Positions 35,690 through 47,100 of a DNA stretch of 64,000 bases are shown in pieces. The notes beneath the pieces were generated by a model that made no database searches, was not told the origin of the DNA, and worked only from the letters and a program-made list of their open reading frames with translations. The stretch is from Corylus avellana. Lineage: Eukaryota > Streptophyta > Magnoliopsida > Fagales > Betulaceae. Position 1 is the stretch's first letter, and every line of letters starts with the position of its first letter. The stretch spans positions 3,048,942 to 3,112,941 of the forward strand of contig NC_081549.1 of the NCBI RefSeq assembly GCF_901000735.1. The letters run 5' to 3'. A program made the translations under genes and the position numbers.

Positions 35690-37146
35690 GGTAGATGATT
35701 ATGTTTTGTTATTGGAGTTTATGATATTATTTATTTGTTACTTTCGTTATGCGTGTAAATAAATAAATCATTAATATATATATATATATATAGCCTCGAT
35801 TCTTGAGTTTTACGACGATGCTTATGCAATGCCTTTAGACTTTTGTTTATTTTATGTAATTCCCATTATAATAAGTTAATAATTAATTAAGGAGACTGAA
35901 GACATTCTTTCCATAAGAACAAGTCATTAATTGGAGCTTCTAAAAGGTTTAGCAAATATGTGTCACAAATTTAGAATAGGCCAAAGCTCGAGCCTCTAAT
36001 TTATCAATATGATGAAACATTCCACAAAAATTAGGAGGGGGATCGGATGTGGATTACGGAACGTTTCTTTAGTTTGTCATTAATTAATTAGTTTGTGGAT
36101 TAATGCATCTTAAATTTGATAACATTAGTCATTATTCCTTTAAAAATAGTTTACAGAAATCATTTAATGAAAATCATTTACGTCTATTAATATACTAACT
36201 AGAGGTTTCATCCCAAAGAACGGACACAAACTCTCACCTTTTTACGTTAAATATTGGCTAGGGAAACATGTTTTTAAAGGACATTTAAGGATAGTAATTC
36301 CCTTTATTAATTATTTTCTAATGGATGCATCTTTCTACACAAATTATGTTTGTTTTTCCACTAAACAATATTTAAGTTTGAAGACAAATTAAAGATCGAT
36401 CTTAATTGAGTTGTTATAGGAATTTGGCATATGTACCATTAGTTATACTCCTAGGTCGTTGGTAATTATAAATTATTGTTTAACCACTAAATTTTTATTT
36501 TATGTTTATCCAACGAAGTCTTTTGAAATTGACGAGTTCAATATTATGCACTTGCTATCATCATGACTACGTGGAGTTCCATCAATTTATAAGAGTCATG
36601 ATAATTTAGAGCAACCGGTATCTCACTTTAGGCATCTGGTTTTCCTTTTTCTTATTACATATTTTTGCGAAGGAGCTCTTGATAATTAAGCCAGCGAAAG
36701 TTCTGATCAGCGGTAGGCTCTATATATATAGAGAGAGTCTCAGGTTCCTAATATTTTTGGTGTCCCTTCTTTCTCAGGCAATATTGCTCATTCTGAGGTG
36801 ACTGGTAATAATTGCCACGTAATTCTGGGCTCTTGTGCAACAGCAATATTCTTAGGGGTGACTAGTAAGACTCTTTGCATTAGTTGGGTTCGTGGGCTAT
36901 ATTTATTCTCAATCGACTCACTAAGGTCTTTGGAAATAAAAGAAGAGGTAAAAAGAAAAAGAAAAAAAAAATGAACAACAATTTGCAACCTTTCATACAA
37001 TTGGACTAAATGTGTCCGTGCCCATAAATCTTTACTATTTTTGTTTTTAATTAATAAATTAGGTTGTAGTCTTGTAGGAATTCCTACAATTCAATCTCTA
37101 CAAATGTTATGTATCTTTTTAACCTCATTTTTTAACTAATATTAAA

Positions 37147-37181
<35 letters not shown>

Positions 37182-37300
37182 CACTAAATTAGAAAAAAAA
37201 AAAAAAAAAAAAAAAATCCGCAGTTGGAAATTTACGTCCTTGATTTATCTCGACCTGTCAAATCGAAGCGAGACGAAGCTACCAGGAACCACCACCATTC
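35690..37300. other. Spacer between the two LEA_2 genes
   Basis: No gene is recognised. It includes a (CA)n/(TA)n tract at 37147-37180 and a 27-base A tract at about 37191-37217 shortly before the second gene. Copy 2 has possible TATA elements at 37305 (TATAAG) and 37401 (TATATAC); neither is clearly better. Confidence 0.55.
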
Positions 37301-37455
37301 GCATTATAAGCTTAGGAGTACGGGTATTCACAGTATATCACCAACTCCTCACACTATTCTTTTTATTCTCAGTTCTTATTCTCTTCTCCAACCTCTAGTC
37401 TATATACTCACCCCTCTCTTAGGCTTTTTCGACTCCATTTCTCTTTCACATTGCG

Positions 37456-38130
37456 ATGGGAGAGAAACAACCCCACTTGAACGGATCCTTCTACGGCCCT
37501 TCAGTCCCGCCACCCAGCCGATCCTACCGCAGCCGAGGCGACGACTGCTGCCTTTTCGATTTCCTTTTCCAACTCATCGGGAGTGTTGCCGTCGTTGCAG
37601 GCCTCGCGGTCCTCGTCTTCTGGCTCATCTTCCACCCCAGCAGGGTCAAGTTCCACGTCACCGACGCGTCGCTGATCACCCAGTTCAACTTCACCACCAC
37701 CACCACCAACAACAACATGCTCTACTACAATCTTTATCTCAACGTCACCATCAGAAACCCCAACGAAAAGATCGGCATTTACTACGATCGTATCGAAGCC
37801 AACGCTTTCTATGTGGGCCAGAGGTTTAGCACCGAGGCGTTGGCCCCATTTTACCAAGGCCACAAGAATACGACCGTTTTGAGTCCGGCGTTCAAAGGGC
37901 AACAACTGGTTTTGCTTGGATCTAATGAGCTTTCCGTGCTTGATTCGGAGAAGAGTCTTGGGGTTTTTGATATCCATGTTAAGTTCTATCTCTGGATTAG
38001 GTTTAGGCTGGGTAACGTCAACACATGTCGGATTAAGCCCAACATCAATTGCGACTTGAAGGTTCCTTTGACTTCTAATGGAAATTCAACAGCTGTTTTC
38101 GAGATTACCAAATGCGACATCGGTTTCTGA
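37456..38130 (+). CDS. NDR1/HIN1-like (LEA_2) membrane protein, YLS9/NHL10-like, copy 2
   Basis: 224 residues, one exon, aligned end to end with copy 1: MGEKQPHLNGSFYGPSVPPP, one membrane span at about residues 38-62, TIRNPNEKIGIYYDRIEA, PFYQGHKNTT and a final KCDIGF. Compared with copy 1 the Cys cluster is reduced (DDCCLFDF) and an Asn/Thr-rich insertion (TTTTTNNN) lengthens the loop after the span. These differences suggest an old tandem duplication with divergence near the membrane. Long frames on the opposite strand (37501-37977) are shadows. An extracytosolic LEA_2 domain and a stress or defence role are inferred from the family. Confidence 0.93.
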   Translation: MGEKQPHLNGSFYGPSVPPPSRSYRSRGDDCCLFDFLFQLIGSVAVVAGLAVLVFWLIFHPSRVKFHVTDASLITQFNFTTTTTNNNMLYYNLYLNVTIRNPNEKIGIYYDRIEANAFYVGQRFSTEALAPFYQGHKNTTVLSPAFKGQQLVLLGSNELSVLDSEKSLGVFDIHVKFYLWIRFRLGNVNTCRIKPNINCDLKVPLTSNGNSTAVFEITKCDIGF

Positions 38131-38278
38131 TCATTTGAGTCTTATTCGTTTGATCGAGTGTGTGTGAGAGTTTTTAATCATTCTTTTGATTTTGTATTAC
38201 TTTGACGATGGTTTTTTTTTTTTTTTTCCTGATGGATGAGTTACAGATGCCTATATATGTTTTTCTTTCATATTATGC

Positions 38279-38303
38279 TATATATATATATATATATATA
38301 TAT
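38279..38303. repeat. (TA)n microsatellite after LEA_2 copy 2
   Basis: An uninterrupted TA run in the probable 3' UTR, about 150 bases after the stop. Confidence 0.85.
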
Positions 38304-39023
38304 GGTATTTTTGTTTCTTACTTTTATGTAAATAAATAAAGAGTACAATTAATATTTATTCCCATTCCTTCCATAATCATTGTGTGCATATTGGCCTCAT
38401 TAAGGTTATTGAAATCATTTTACATCCCACTAAACACTCAATAATAAGAAAAATATTTTTCAAAAATATATATATTTTTTTCTTCTATGGTAAAATGGGA
38501 ATTTTATTCAATTGCACAACAAAAATGATATAGACATAGTAAGTTGTTTAAGGTTTATTTCTAAAGTAACGCTATACTTATATATATACAATACTCTTGT
38601 CCTTGTCCCCCTAAAAGTGATGTCGCCTTTAAATTTATCATTGAATTTGGAGATGAATTATTAATTTATTATTGAATTTTATTCATGCGTGCTCTAAATT
38701 TTTTTCTGATGAATGAAGGAATGAAATCAAATTGTTACAATTTTTTTTTGATCAGATAATAATTTTAATGACCACATTACTTTTAGGTAAATAAGAAGGA
38801 GATATGAGTCTTGCATATAGCATTACCCTTATTTCTGAGTTATCTCTCTCTCTATGACCGTATGATTGTAGAATTTTAATATTTACAATGTAAAAAGGTG
38901 TAATTAATACTCATAAATTTCTGGAATTTTATTAACCTTAAAGAGTTGAGTAATCAATTCATATTTATAGCTTTAAAATTACCTTTTTTGTCCTACAACT
39001 TATGAGTTTCATATTTTATAATT

Positions 39024-39430
39024 GGAAAAATTATATTTTACCCCCCCCAAAAGTTTGGGGCAATTTGCAATTCAACCTGCAAAGTTTCAATTTTGGCAAT
39101 CTAACCCCAAAAGTTCCAAATTTTTGTAATTCGACAAATATTATCCCAAAATTCTCATATTACCCCTAAATTTTATTTTTTATTAAAAAAAAAAAAATTT
39201 TGGAGTGCAAAAATGACCAGATGGCCAAAGGAGTGGCTACAGCCACCCCGAATTTTTTTTTAATTTTTTTATAAAAAATAATTAAAAAAAAAATTATGGA
39301 CAATATGAGAAGTTTTTGATACAATTAGTCAAATTACAAAAATTTAAAACTTTAGAGTGGTGGATTGCCAAAATTAAAATTTTTGAGGTCAAATTGCAAA
39401 TCGCCCCAAACTTGGGGGAAATTTTTTTTT
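39024..39430. mobile_element. Fold-back element (MITE) with long inverted repeats, abutting ECO1
   Basis: The left arm (from about 39024, with CCCCAAAAGTTTGGGGCAAT and GCAAAGTTTCAATTTTGGCA) is matched in inverse orientation by the right arm ending at about 39430 (AAATTGCAAATCGCCCCAAA). The arms are roughly 130-170 bases each around an AT-rich core. There is no coding capacity. Its right end is only about 8 bases from the ECO1 stop codon at 39438-39440. Confidence 0.75.
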
Positions 39431-39437
39431 ACTTTTA

Positions 39438-42023
39438 TTAACCTTCTACGTGGTCCAGATTGTTACTTTTGTACACCAAGAAAGAACCAGTGCCAACGTA
39501 ATTAGATGCCAACACCTTTCCAGCTGAGGTTGGCTGAGAAAATGTCAGTTGAGATCTTTCAAGGACAAAACCTATGCAGAAACTTTTCCTGCAATAAGCA
39601 CAAAAATAAGAGAAGAGTCAAGTGCAAAACATACTGGCGATCAATTTACAAAAACCAATCAGAAGATTAAAGGCTTCATCTTTGTGTTTGGCAAAGAAAC
39701 TCAGGCTAGACATTTCTCACAAAAACAGGTGTGAAGCTCGTAAAGAAACCTATATACTTGCTTTATTATGTTGAAGTTCCAAAAGAAAAGGAAGGCAATT
39801 TTTTGATCATCCAAGGTTCCAATTACTCCATTAATGACAATCTACTAGAAGAACTTCACATAAAATAATCATAGTTGTGATTAAGATATCTAGGTTAAAG
39901 CGATTTATTATGATCTAACTACTTCCACTTAGTTAACAACTTAACATGATTTGGCTGAATGTGAAAGAAGTGCTTTGAAGCTTTTAAATTGTAAAATATG
40001 GGACTTACCTCACAGCATCTAATAATTGGCTGGCTATGTGTTCTCTTCTGTTAGAGGGAGTGACCCAAATGGCTCTAATTCCACATAAAGCAGGTACAGC
40101 TTCATTTTCGCAAATGATTGCTCCATTGAGATTCCCATTCAAGACCTCAGAACAATTAAGAGAAGGGGCTCTTTTCTTGACTTCCCTTTTAAAACTAACA
40201 TCGCCAAATTGGAGAGTGGTCGAGTTTGGTCTTGCTGCTTCCTTTATAGTAGTACCATCAGATGCCCCATCCACTAAGCAAGAGAGAATTTTGAATGCTT
40301 TTTATATTGGTTCTGCAAGTAGGCATCCTACAATCCTTTGGGAGGAAATAAACATATACACCTGCCATCATATAGATGGGAATAGCAACAAAATGCAATC
40401 AACATCTCAATCGTCAATTACACAATTGAGACATGATCTCCACTTCAAGCATTGTTCTACATCATATACGAAATCAGACAAAGAATTAATGGGTGAGAAA
40501 TCAATAAAACATTTTATCATTTCACCACTACATGGATCCATCTAACAATCTTCATTAAAAAATTCTAGGTCACTCAAGGTACATTCGCAAAATTCAAGTC
40601 TTTATCATCAATAACTGGGAATCTGAATAGAATCAAGTAGAATTTAAAGAAGAAATGAATTACAATTCAAGAATCTTCAAAAAATCTCATACAGCAGAAC
40701 CAGAAAACAGAAGCCTCTGAAATAATCAAGTAAAAAGCAATGCTGATCACCTTACAGCTCTTATGGTAAATCCATCCACTTCCAAGCTCAGTCTCCATCA
40801 TCTTTACCACTTCCTCAACCTGCCAGTACAATAACGTCCCAATTTAATACTTCAAAAACATACACTAAAAATTATAAACCATCTTATTTACCAATTTCAA
40901 AAAATCAGAAATCAAATAAGAACCTTGTTCCTATGCGCAGGAGGGTCACAATCCAACACCAAAACGATTTGACCCCCTTCAGTATAGGGCATATGAATCA
41001 CCCCTTCATTGCACCAACCCTGTAAAATTGAAGAAGCAATATGATAAATAAAGCACTAAAACAATAGAAAATAAACACATATGAAACATATAACCTTTTA
41101 GTGACATCATAGTTTGAATGGATTCAAAGTATAATGTACAAAAGCAAGATGCATAGTATTCAAATATTCCCAAAATATTCTACACCAAATAAGCACATTT
41201 GGACACAACTTTTAGTGGTATACCTTAAATGGAATACCATGGGTATAGACCTTATGAAATGCCTTGTGAGCCTTCTCATCCTCTTCCTCTCCAGGAGCGT
41301 ACTTGACCCCACATGTGGAACATGTGCGTAGGGTAAAATCAGACTGACCCAGATCTAAATGGAACTGCGCATAGCGTCTCTTCTTGTTCTTGTTAATCGT
41401 TGATTTCGGCTTTAAACACGAATAATTCCAAATGGATTTCTGCAGCGTTTCTCCGACTAGCCCTAAATTGACAACTTCACTGCTTTTGACCCCAATAAAA
41501 CAAACCCCAGAAATGTCAATATCAATGCTATAGAAAATTCACCTTTATTTTCAAAATAAGCCAATCTGAGCAAATAAATTGTTCGACTGTTTGGTTACCA
41601 AGAAACGGAGGGAAAAAAATAAATGTTAGAATTTTTTTTCCTCGTCATGAAAAACAAAAAAAAATGGAAAAAGAGCGCTAAGATTACCACCTAACTAAAC
41701 TGCTTGTTATTGCTGTCATTTCAATTCCCATAAAATAAAGCACTGTATTAATCAAGATTAAAAGCAGAATTTTCCTCAAGCTTTTCTCAGCAACCAAACA
41801 ATTAAACGGGCACAAGTCAAGATCAAAACCATAAATATCGATCGCAACAAAGAGCGTACCCATCTGGGTTTGGAGCTCTACGCGAGTACGTATTGAAGAT
41901 GGGATGTTGTTTCTTCTCCCAGGTCGTCAATTCGTCGTCGCCGTCGCCGTCGCCGTCAAAAATCGGAGATTTGGGTGCAATAGAAATAGAGGGTTTGAAG
42001 AAGGAGCTGATCTTGGATTGCAT
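39438..42023 (-). CDS. CTF7: ECO1/CTF7 cohesin acetyltransferase gene, interrupted by an in-frame stop
   Basis: Six minus-strand exons with GT/AG sites and matching phases: 42023-41860, 41479-41224, 41019-40924, 40819-40751, 40361-40009 and 39588-39438 (363 codons including the stop). The start [11 protein letters not shown] carries a PIP-like box (Q2, I5, F8, F9). A C2H2 zinc finger uses C108, C111, H126 and H130. The acetyltransferase part includes [40 protein letters not shown] and FSQPTSAGK, ending in GTGSFLVY. Established: ECO1/CTF7 acetylates SMC3 to establish sister-chromatid cohesion and is essential. Odd: codon 215 (40302-40304) is TAA where the family normally has a lysine in AEPIK(K/E)AF. 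As read, translation ends after 214 residues, before the acetyl-CoA-binding region. Everything else is intact, so a sequencing error, a null allele or a very young pseudogene are all possible. Confidence 0.9.
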
Positions 42024-42311
42024 GAATGAATGATTTTGCTTCTTATTTGGATTGGTGTCTCTCTTTTGTGTTTTGTTTTCGTTTACGGTGCATTTTAATG
42101 TTATGTTCTCTCTCTTTTGGCGCCAAAAGGATTTTGGTAAATTAGCTTTAGCTAATTTCCCGCTCTTTTTGCAGCTCCTAAAATTTCAAATGCTATAAAA
42201 CAATAAATAAAAATAAAAACAAAAACCATTTTGTAATTTCGTAAATAGATCTGCCATGGAAGCACGGTGGCCTATCACCAAAACCCAAAAACTGCACGAC
42301 GTCGGTGAAGC

Positions 42312-42343
<32 letters not shown>

Positions 42344-44153
42344 GCAGGCAGAGTATAGAACTATCTGGAAAGGAGAGAATAAGAGTATAATCTCGACAGC
42401 GGTCGGCAGCCGGCATGCGGTGGTTGGAGATGGCCGGCGCCGATCAATCGTGAGCAGGAGGTGAGGCTTTTCGTTTCAAAGAAGTTTCTCTCTTCGTCTC
42501 CCAAGAGTACTCTTCACTAGGTGTACCAATCACACTGGTGCTGTGGCATGATCGATGGCAGTGGCTAACTCGTGTCAGCTTTTTCAGTTGGGGTGGAGCC
42601 TCTGCCTATCGTCACATGGTCGGACAATTTTGAGAAAATAGGTAGAAAACTGGTTTTTGGTAAAAATGCATATAAATATATTTTTTTTATTTTATTTTAC
42701 AAATTAATTATTAGATTTGTAGACTTATGTGGACTCTACATAAGTCAATGGTAGATCCTACAAATTTAATGATTGATCTATTAAAGTTATAAAAAAATAT
42801 GGTGAAAATATAAACAAATTATTAACACTAATAATTTTTATTTATTTAACTAGTGTGAAAAATAGTATTACTCAGCCATGCCACATCACTAATATAATTG
42901 CATTACACTCTCTTTAAAGCGCATCAAATAGTTGGTAAAATGTTCAAACCATTAGCCAAATCAATTTGTCTATTCATGTTTTTCGGCTGCGGCTGGCAGT
43001 TCCATCAGCTCCATCTGGCAATAAACTTGGTAAATGATTTTTGATCTAGAAATGATTGATATAATATAAAATAGATAGAAGTTTTGAATTATTTGTATAA
43101 AAAAAAAAAATATTTATAGTGAGTTTTTTATTTAAATAGTAATAAAAAGTTATCGATAGGATATAAAAAGTAAAAATATTGGAGAGTTTGTAAAGGTTAC
43201 ATCTTTTGAAGCTCCAAAAACATAAATCTGCACAAGGCTATACATCACCTCTTACTCTTTAACATTCAAGTTTTGGTGCAAATTCTGGGTTTGTAGCTAT
43301 TATGTCAACATCCCACTAAGATTTAATTGAGTTCGACTTTATATTTAAATCTAAATCAAATTGGGGAGATTTTGACAACTTTCATTTTGGGTAGAGATTC
43401 TGCCAAACAATTTAATTTTTTTTTTTTCCCATCACTTAAGTATACAAATCTAATTTCTTCCTAAATCATCTTCAATAAAAGAAACATAATTATACCTAAA
43501 ATTTCTTTAGACGCATTTCCATGTCAGTTCCCAAAGGTTAATGGGAAAAAACAACACATTTTGAAAGTTTGTCTACTACAAAATTTGATATCTTACAGAT
43601 TTAAGTACTTCATGACCCAAAAAGAAAGACTTATTTTTTGAAGTATACAATTTAAGATTGCCGTAATGATTTAGCTCTCAACCTGAAAATTCAAAAGACA
43701 AGTAGATGTCTATGTAACTCAAAATTGCAGACAGGAGACTAGCACTTGGGTGTCCGATGCCTATATGGCTATATTTACAATAAAAACAAGGTTTTCATGA
43801 GCCAAAGCTGATGCATATTCCATTCTCCGATATCATAACTAATGCATTCTCCTTGACTGCTTGTTATCTCTAAGAACTCCCTCAACAACACTAAATATTG
43901 CTGCCAGAAATAAAAGAAAAAAATGAGAGCACTGATAATTTAAACACATAAAACCCATGTTCTATTGCTTTTCAAATAAAAGTAAATTGCCAAGATAAAG
44001 CTTGATAGATCTCTTGACAGTGCACAACTGATGCACCAAAAAGATGCAAAAAAATATCTGAAATGTACTAGAAAGGCATGAAGCATGCAAAAATTGAAGT
44101 TGATTGGAGTTAGAAGACTCACTAGGGTAAGATTTTAATTTACAAACATCATT
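42024..44153. other. Intergenic region upstream of ECO1 and downstream of the IPI1-like gene
   Basis: It contains the ECO1 5' flank with a (GA)n tract at 42312-42338, then AT-rich sequence without a gene. The part near 43700-44150 is probably the 3' UTR of the IPI1-like gene on the minus strand. Confidence 0.6.
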
Positions 44154-47100
44154 CTAGATTGCAGGCGTCCCATTGGCTGATGTACTTGTTAGGACTTTTA
44201 GTTGATCAAAGGCACACTGTATTTTATGCCTTTCTTCCATTGTCATGCTGATTGCCTCCGAAGACTGGATTCATAATATAGAAGAAACCCAATCAACATG
44301 CATCTTAAAGCTAATTACATTACAAGACAAAATCACATCTAATACTACAAAAAATGGTGCTAAGCTAATCAAACCAACTTTGTAGTCAAAAGAAATTTGC
44401 AATGTGTTCATAAATCCAAGACAATTACCATACAGCAGCAATCAGAATCTAACCGAAAGTTTCTTTAATCAAACTAGATCTGAATTCTGATCCTGTATCA
44501 GAGTCGTACCAGACTAATATTTTGCCAAATCTAAGCTACCAACTTACAGGTGAAGTGAAAACTTCTATTCTTCAATGAATTTATCAGGTCCAAATATGAC
44601 CACGGAGAGATCCATGTGGCACTCAAAATTAGAGTTCTGTTTTAAATTTCTCATTGTCTGTTCTAAATTTCACAATGAGAATATATGGTGCAAAGTGTGG
44701 CTATTGATATCTAGATGTGATATTTGATGAATGATGTACATAGAAAGGCATTTTGAATATTGAGCCTTGCATACTATGTTTTTAAAGTGAGGTATGTTGG
44801 GTCGCTGGTTCCAGGTCATCTCCAGCTTCAAGTTGTAATTGTGGTGCAATGGGGTATTCAAGGCATTTCCTCATATAAGCAAAGGCGTATGTGCTTTGGG
44901 TAGAGAAAGGGTGTTTGCGTTAAGATTCATTGAAAGAAGTAGGGGTGTCTCTCGTGCAGTGCATTTGTGAAAGGTGTAGTTTGGCTGGCAAAGATGGTGG
45001 AGGCTCTGATTCAAGGAGGCGGCTGAGTTCATGAAATCTTGGAGGGTTGGCAACACTGCTAAGACCGCACAGAGATGCTCAAACCGGCATGGTAATTATT
45101 TGGTGTTGACAGAGGGTGGCGTGGCTTCATAGTTATACCAGATGGCCGAGAGGGAGAGGGATGGAAAAGATGTGCCCTTGAGCTGCAAAAGGTCATAGCT
45201 TTCTTCAAGGAGTTTTTCAAAGGAAATCGAAGAGGTGTCAACTGTGCTTCTACCCAGCTTTCCTACTGCAGTGGGAATAGAATACCTCACTTGGGGGAGT
45301 TTTTCATGGGCATGCTCGTTCAAGCAAGGCGGTGCGGTTGTTGGAGCCCATGAACCAGGTGCAAGGGAAAGAGACGCATAAGAATTCATACAAGGAGGTG
45401 CTGACTGGTGCAGGGAAGAGCACGAAAGCCTCCTGTAGGAATCCTTCAGCCAACTTCGTCACTGCTTGGACACTGGCTCAGTTCAGTTACTGTCGGGGAG
45501 GTACAAAGGAGGACAATCCCAAGTTTCACAATGAAGGTGGCTGTCATACAGCAAACGTGGCAGCAGGACAGAGTGGCTCAAGGGTTTCCAAAAATGACAA
45601 TTGTTTTTGTCATGATATGTGAGCCCAGCTGGCACAACTGAGTGAAAGAGAATGATTGAATTCTTAAACACATGAATGAGGTATTGGACTTGTCTAAGTC
45701 AAGGTGTGTTATTAGCATAAAGGAGAAATGGTGAGATAGGGCCGAAACCAGGCCTAGGTTTGAAGGTTTTGCCTGTTGGACCAAACAAAAGGAGTTTGGG
45801 CAAGGGCCCGATAGTAGCTCGTGCTACTCATTTGACATGGCCCCAAAATCAAACCCTTAAGAGGGTGCAGTCACAGGTCGGGGATGTTGTTAAAATAAGG
45901 TTGGGCCTGGGTTCTAGTGCAGGCTATGCGGGCGTAGGCTTGAGCCACACCTGTGCTGTTGGGTCTTCGAGGATTTAGAAGACAAGTTTTGTAGTCACCA
46001 GCGAGTAGTCAAGAGAGATAAGGGGGCAGAGTTTTCTGAGGTTGTTGGTGGCAACCGTGTAGCCGACGGCAATCTTTCTTCACCAAAGGTCGATAGGGGA
46101 AACCCTATTATCGATAATGCATTGCCTTTGCCGGAGGCCGCTCAACTGCAAGTTTTTGTTCCACCTCCAATCTCGCCGGAGATCTTATAGCGAGGAGTAA
46201 TATTTAGCTTTGTGCCCCCGGGCATGGGTCCTGTCGTTCGTTTTTCAGGTCTAGAGAGCTTTTCGAATGAGGGTAGAGATTCAGATTCTAATGATAGTTT
46301 TTCTGCTAATGACACAATTATGGATTAGCGTCTGACTCTATAAATGCTCCCTCTAAGGACAATTACCCTGAAAAGATAATTCCCAACTCTGCTGAGTGGA
46401 CAATGGTGTTAAAAGGGGGAAAAAAGAGTTCGTTGGGTTGAATCTGCCTCGTTAGTCTTCATTGTCAGCGCAACTCGGGGGTAGTCTTATTGTGGGCAAG
46501 GAGTTGTGCCACTTGAAGAATTACAAGGAAAGTGAGTAGGCTTCCAGGGAGGGTGCTGCTAATTTTTTGGGTGAAAAATATTTTGTTCCATTGGCTGGGA
46601 CATCGGGGAATCGTGTAGAAAAAAGTAGTTTTTCATGCTCGGAATTGATGTTATGCTCTTGGGAGGAACCATTGTGCGTGAGCCTTTGAATTGTTGTCCT
46701 CTGGGGTGTTTTTCAATCCCGAGTGTTCAAGGTCTACTGCTTCAAGCTGGGTCCCACAGAAGGTGGACGACATTCATCACCGTGTAGGACTATCTTGTGA
46801 TGGGTTTGAAGGGGAACTCATGGCATTGTTAACAACCCATTCAAGCGAGTCACAAATAGGGGGAGTGGGTCTCCAATTCCAAATCAGACAAGAGAGCAAA
46901 AAGAGAATTAAAAAGACTGTCTTGCTCCATTAATTATAATTCTACAGGTGGAAGCTCTAGCAGAAGTAGGGTTAAGAGGAGGGATATCTTAGTTGTCCCA
47001 TGACCCCTAAATTGTTATCCTGGAATGTAAGAGGGCTAAATGAGGAGGAGAAGCACCTTAGGTTAGATAGTTACTCAGAGATTTGAAGACAAATGCTTTT

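Noticed and set aside
37501..37977. A 158-codon minus-strand frame
   Set aside because: It is antisense to LEA_2 copy 2, which has a clear full-length family match.
40030..40060. Loss of the glycine of the acetyl-CoA loop in ECO1 (RREHIAS) as further evidence of decay
   Set aside because: Animal ESCO proteins also lack that glycine (RRKKIAS-type), so the residue is variable and the change does not prove inactivation.
40036..40545. A 169-codon open frame on the plus strand
   Set aside because: It is antisense to the ECO1 acetyltransferase exon and the adjoining intron; only the minus strand shows family sequence and splice sites.
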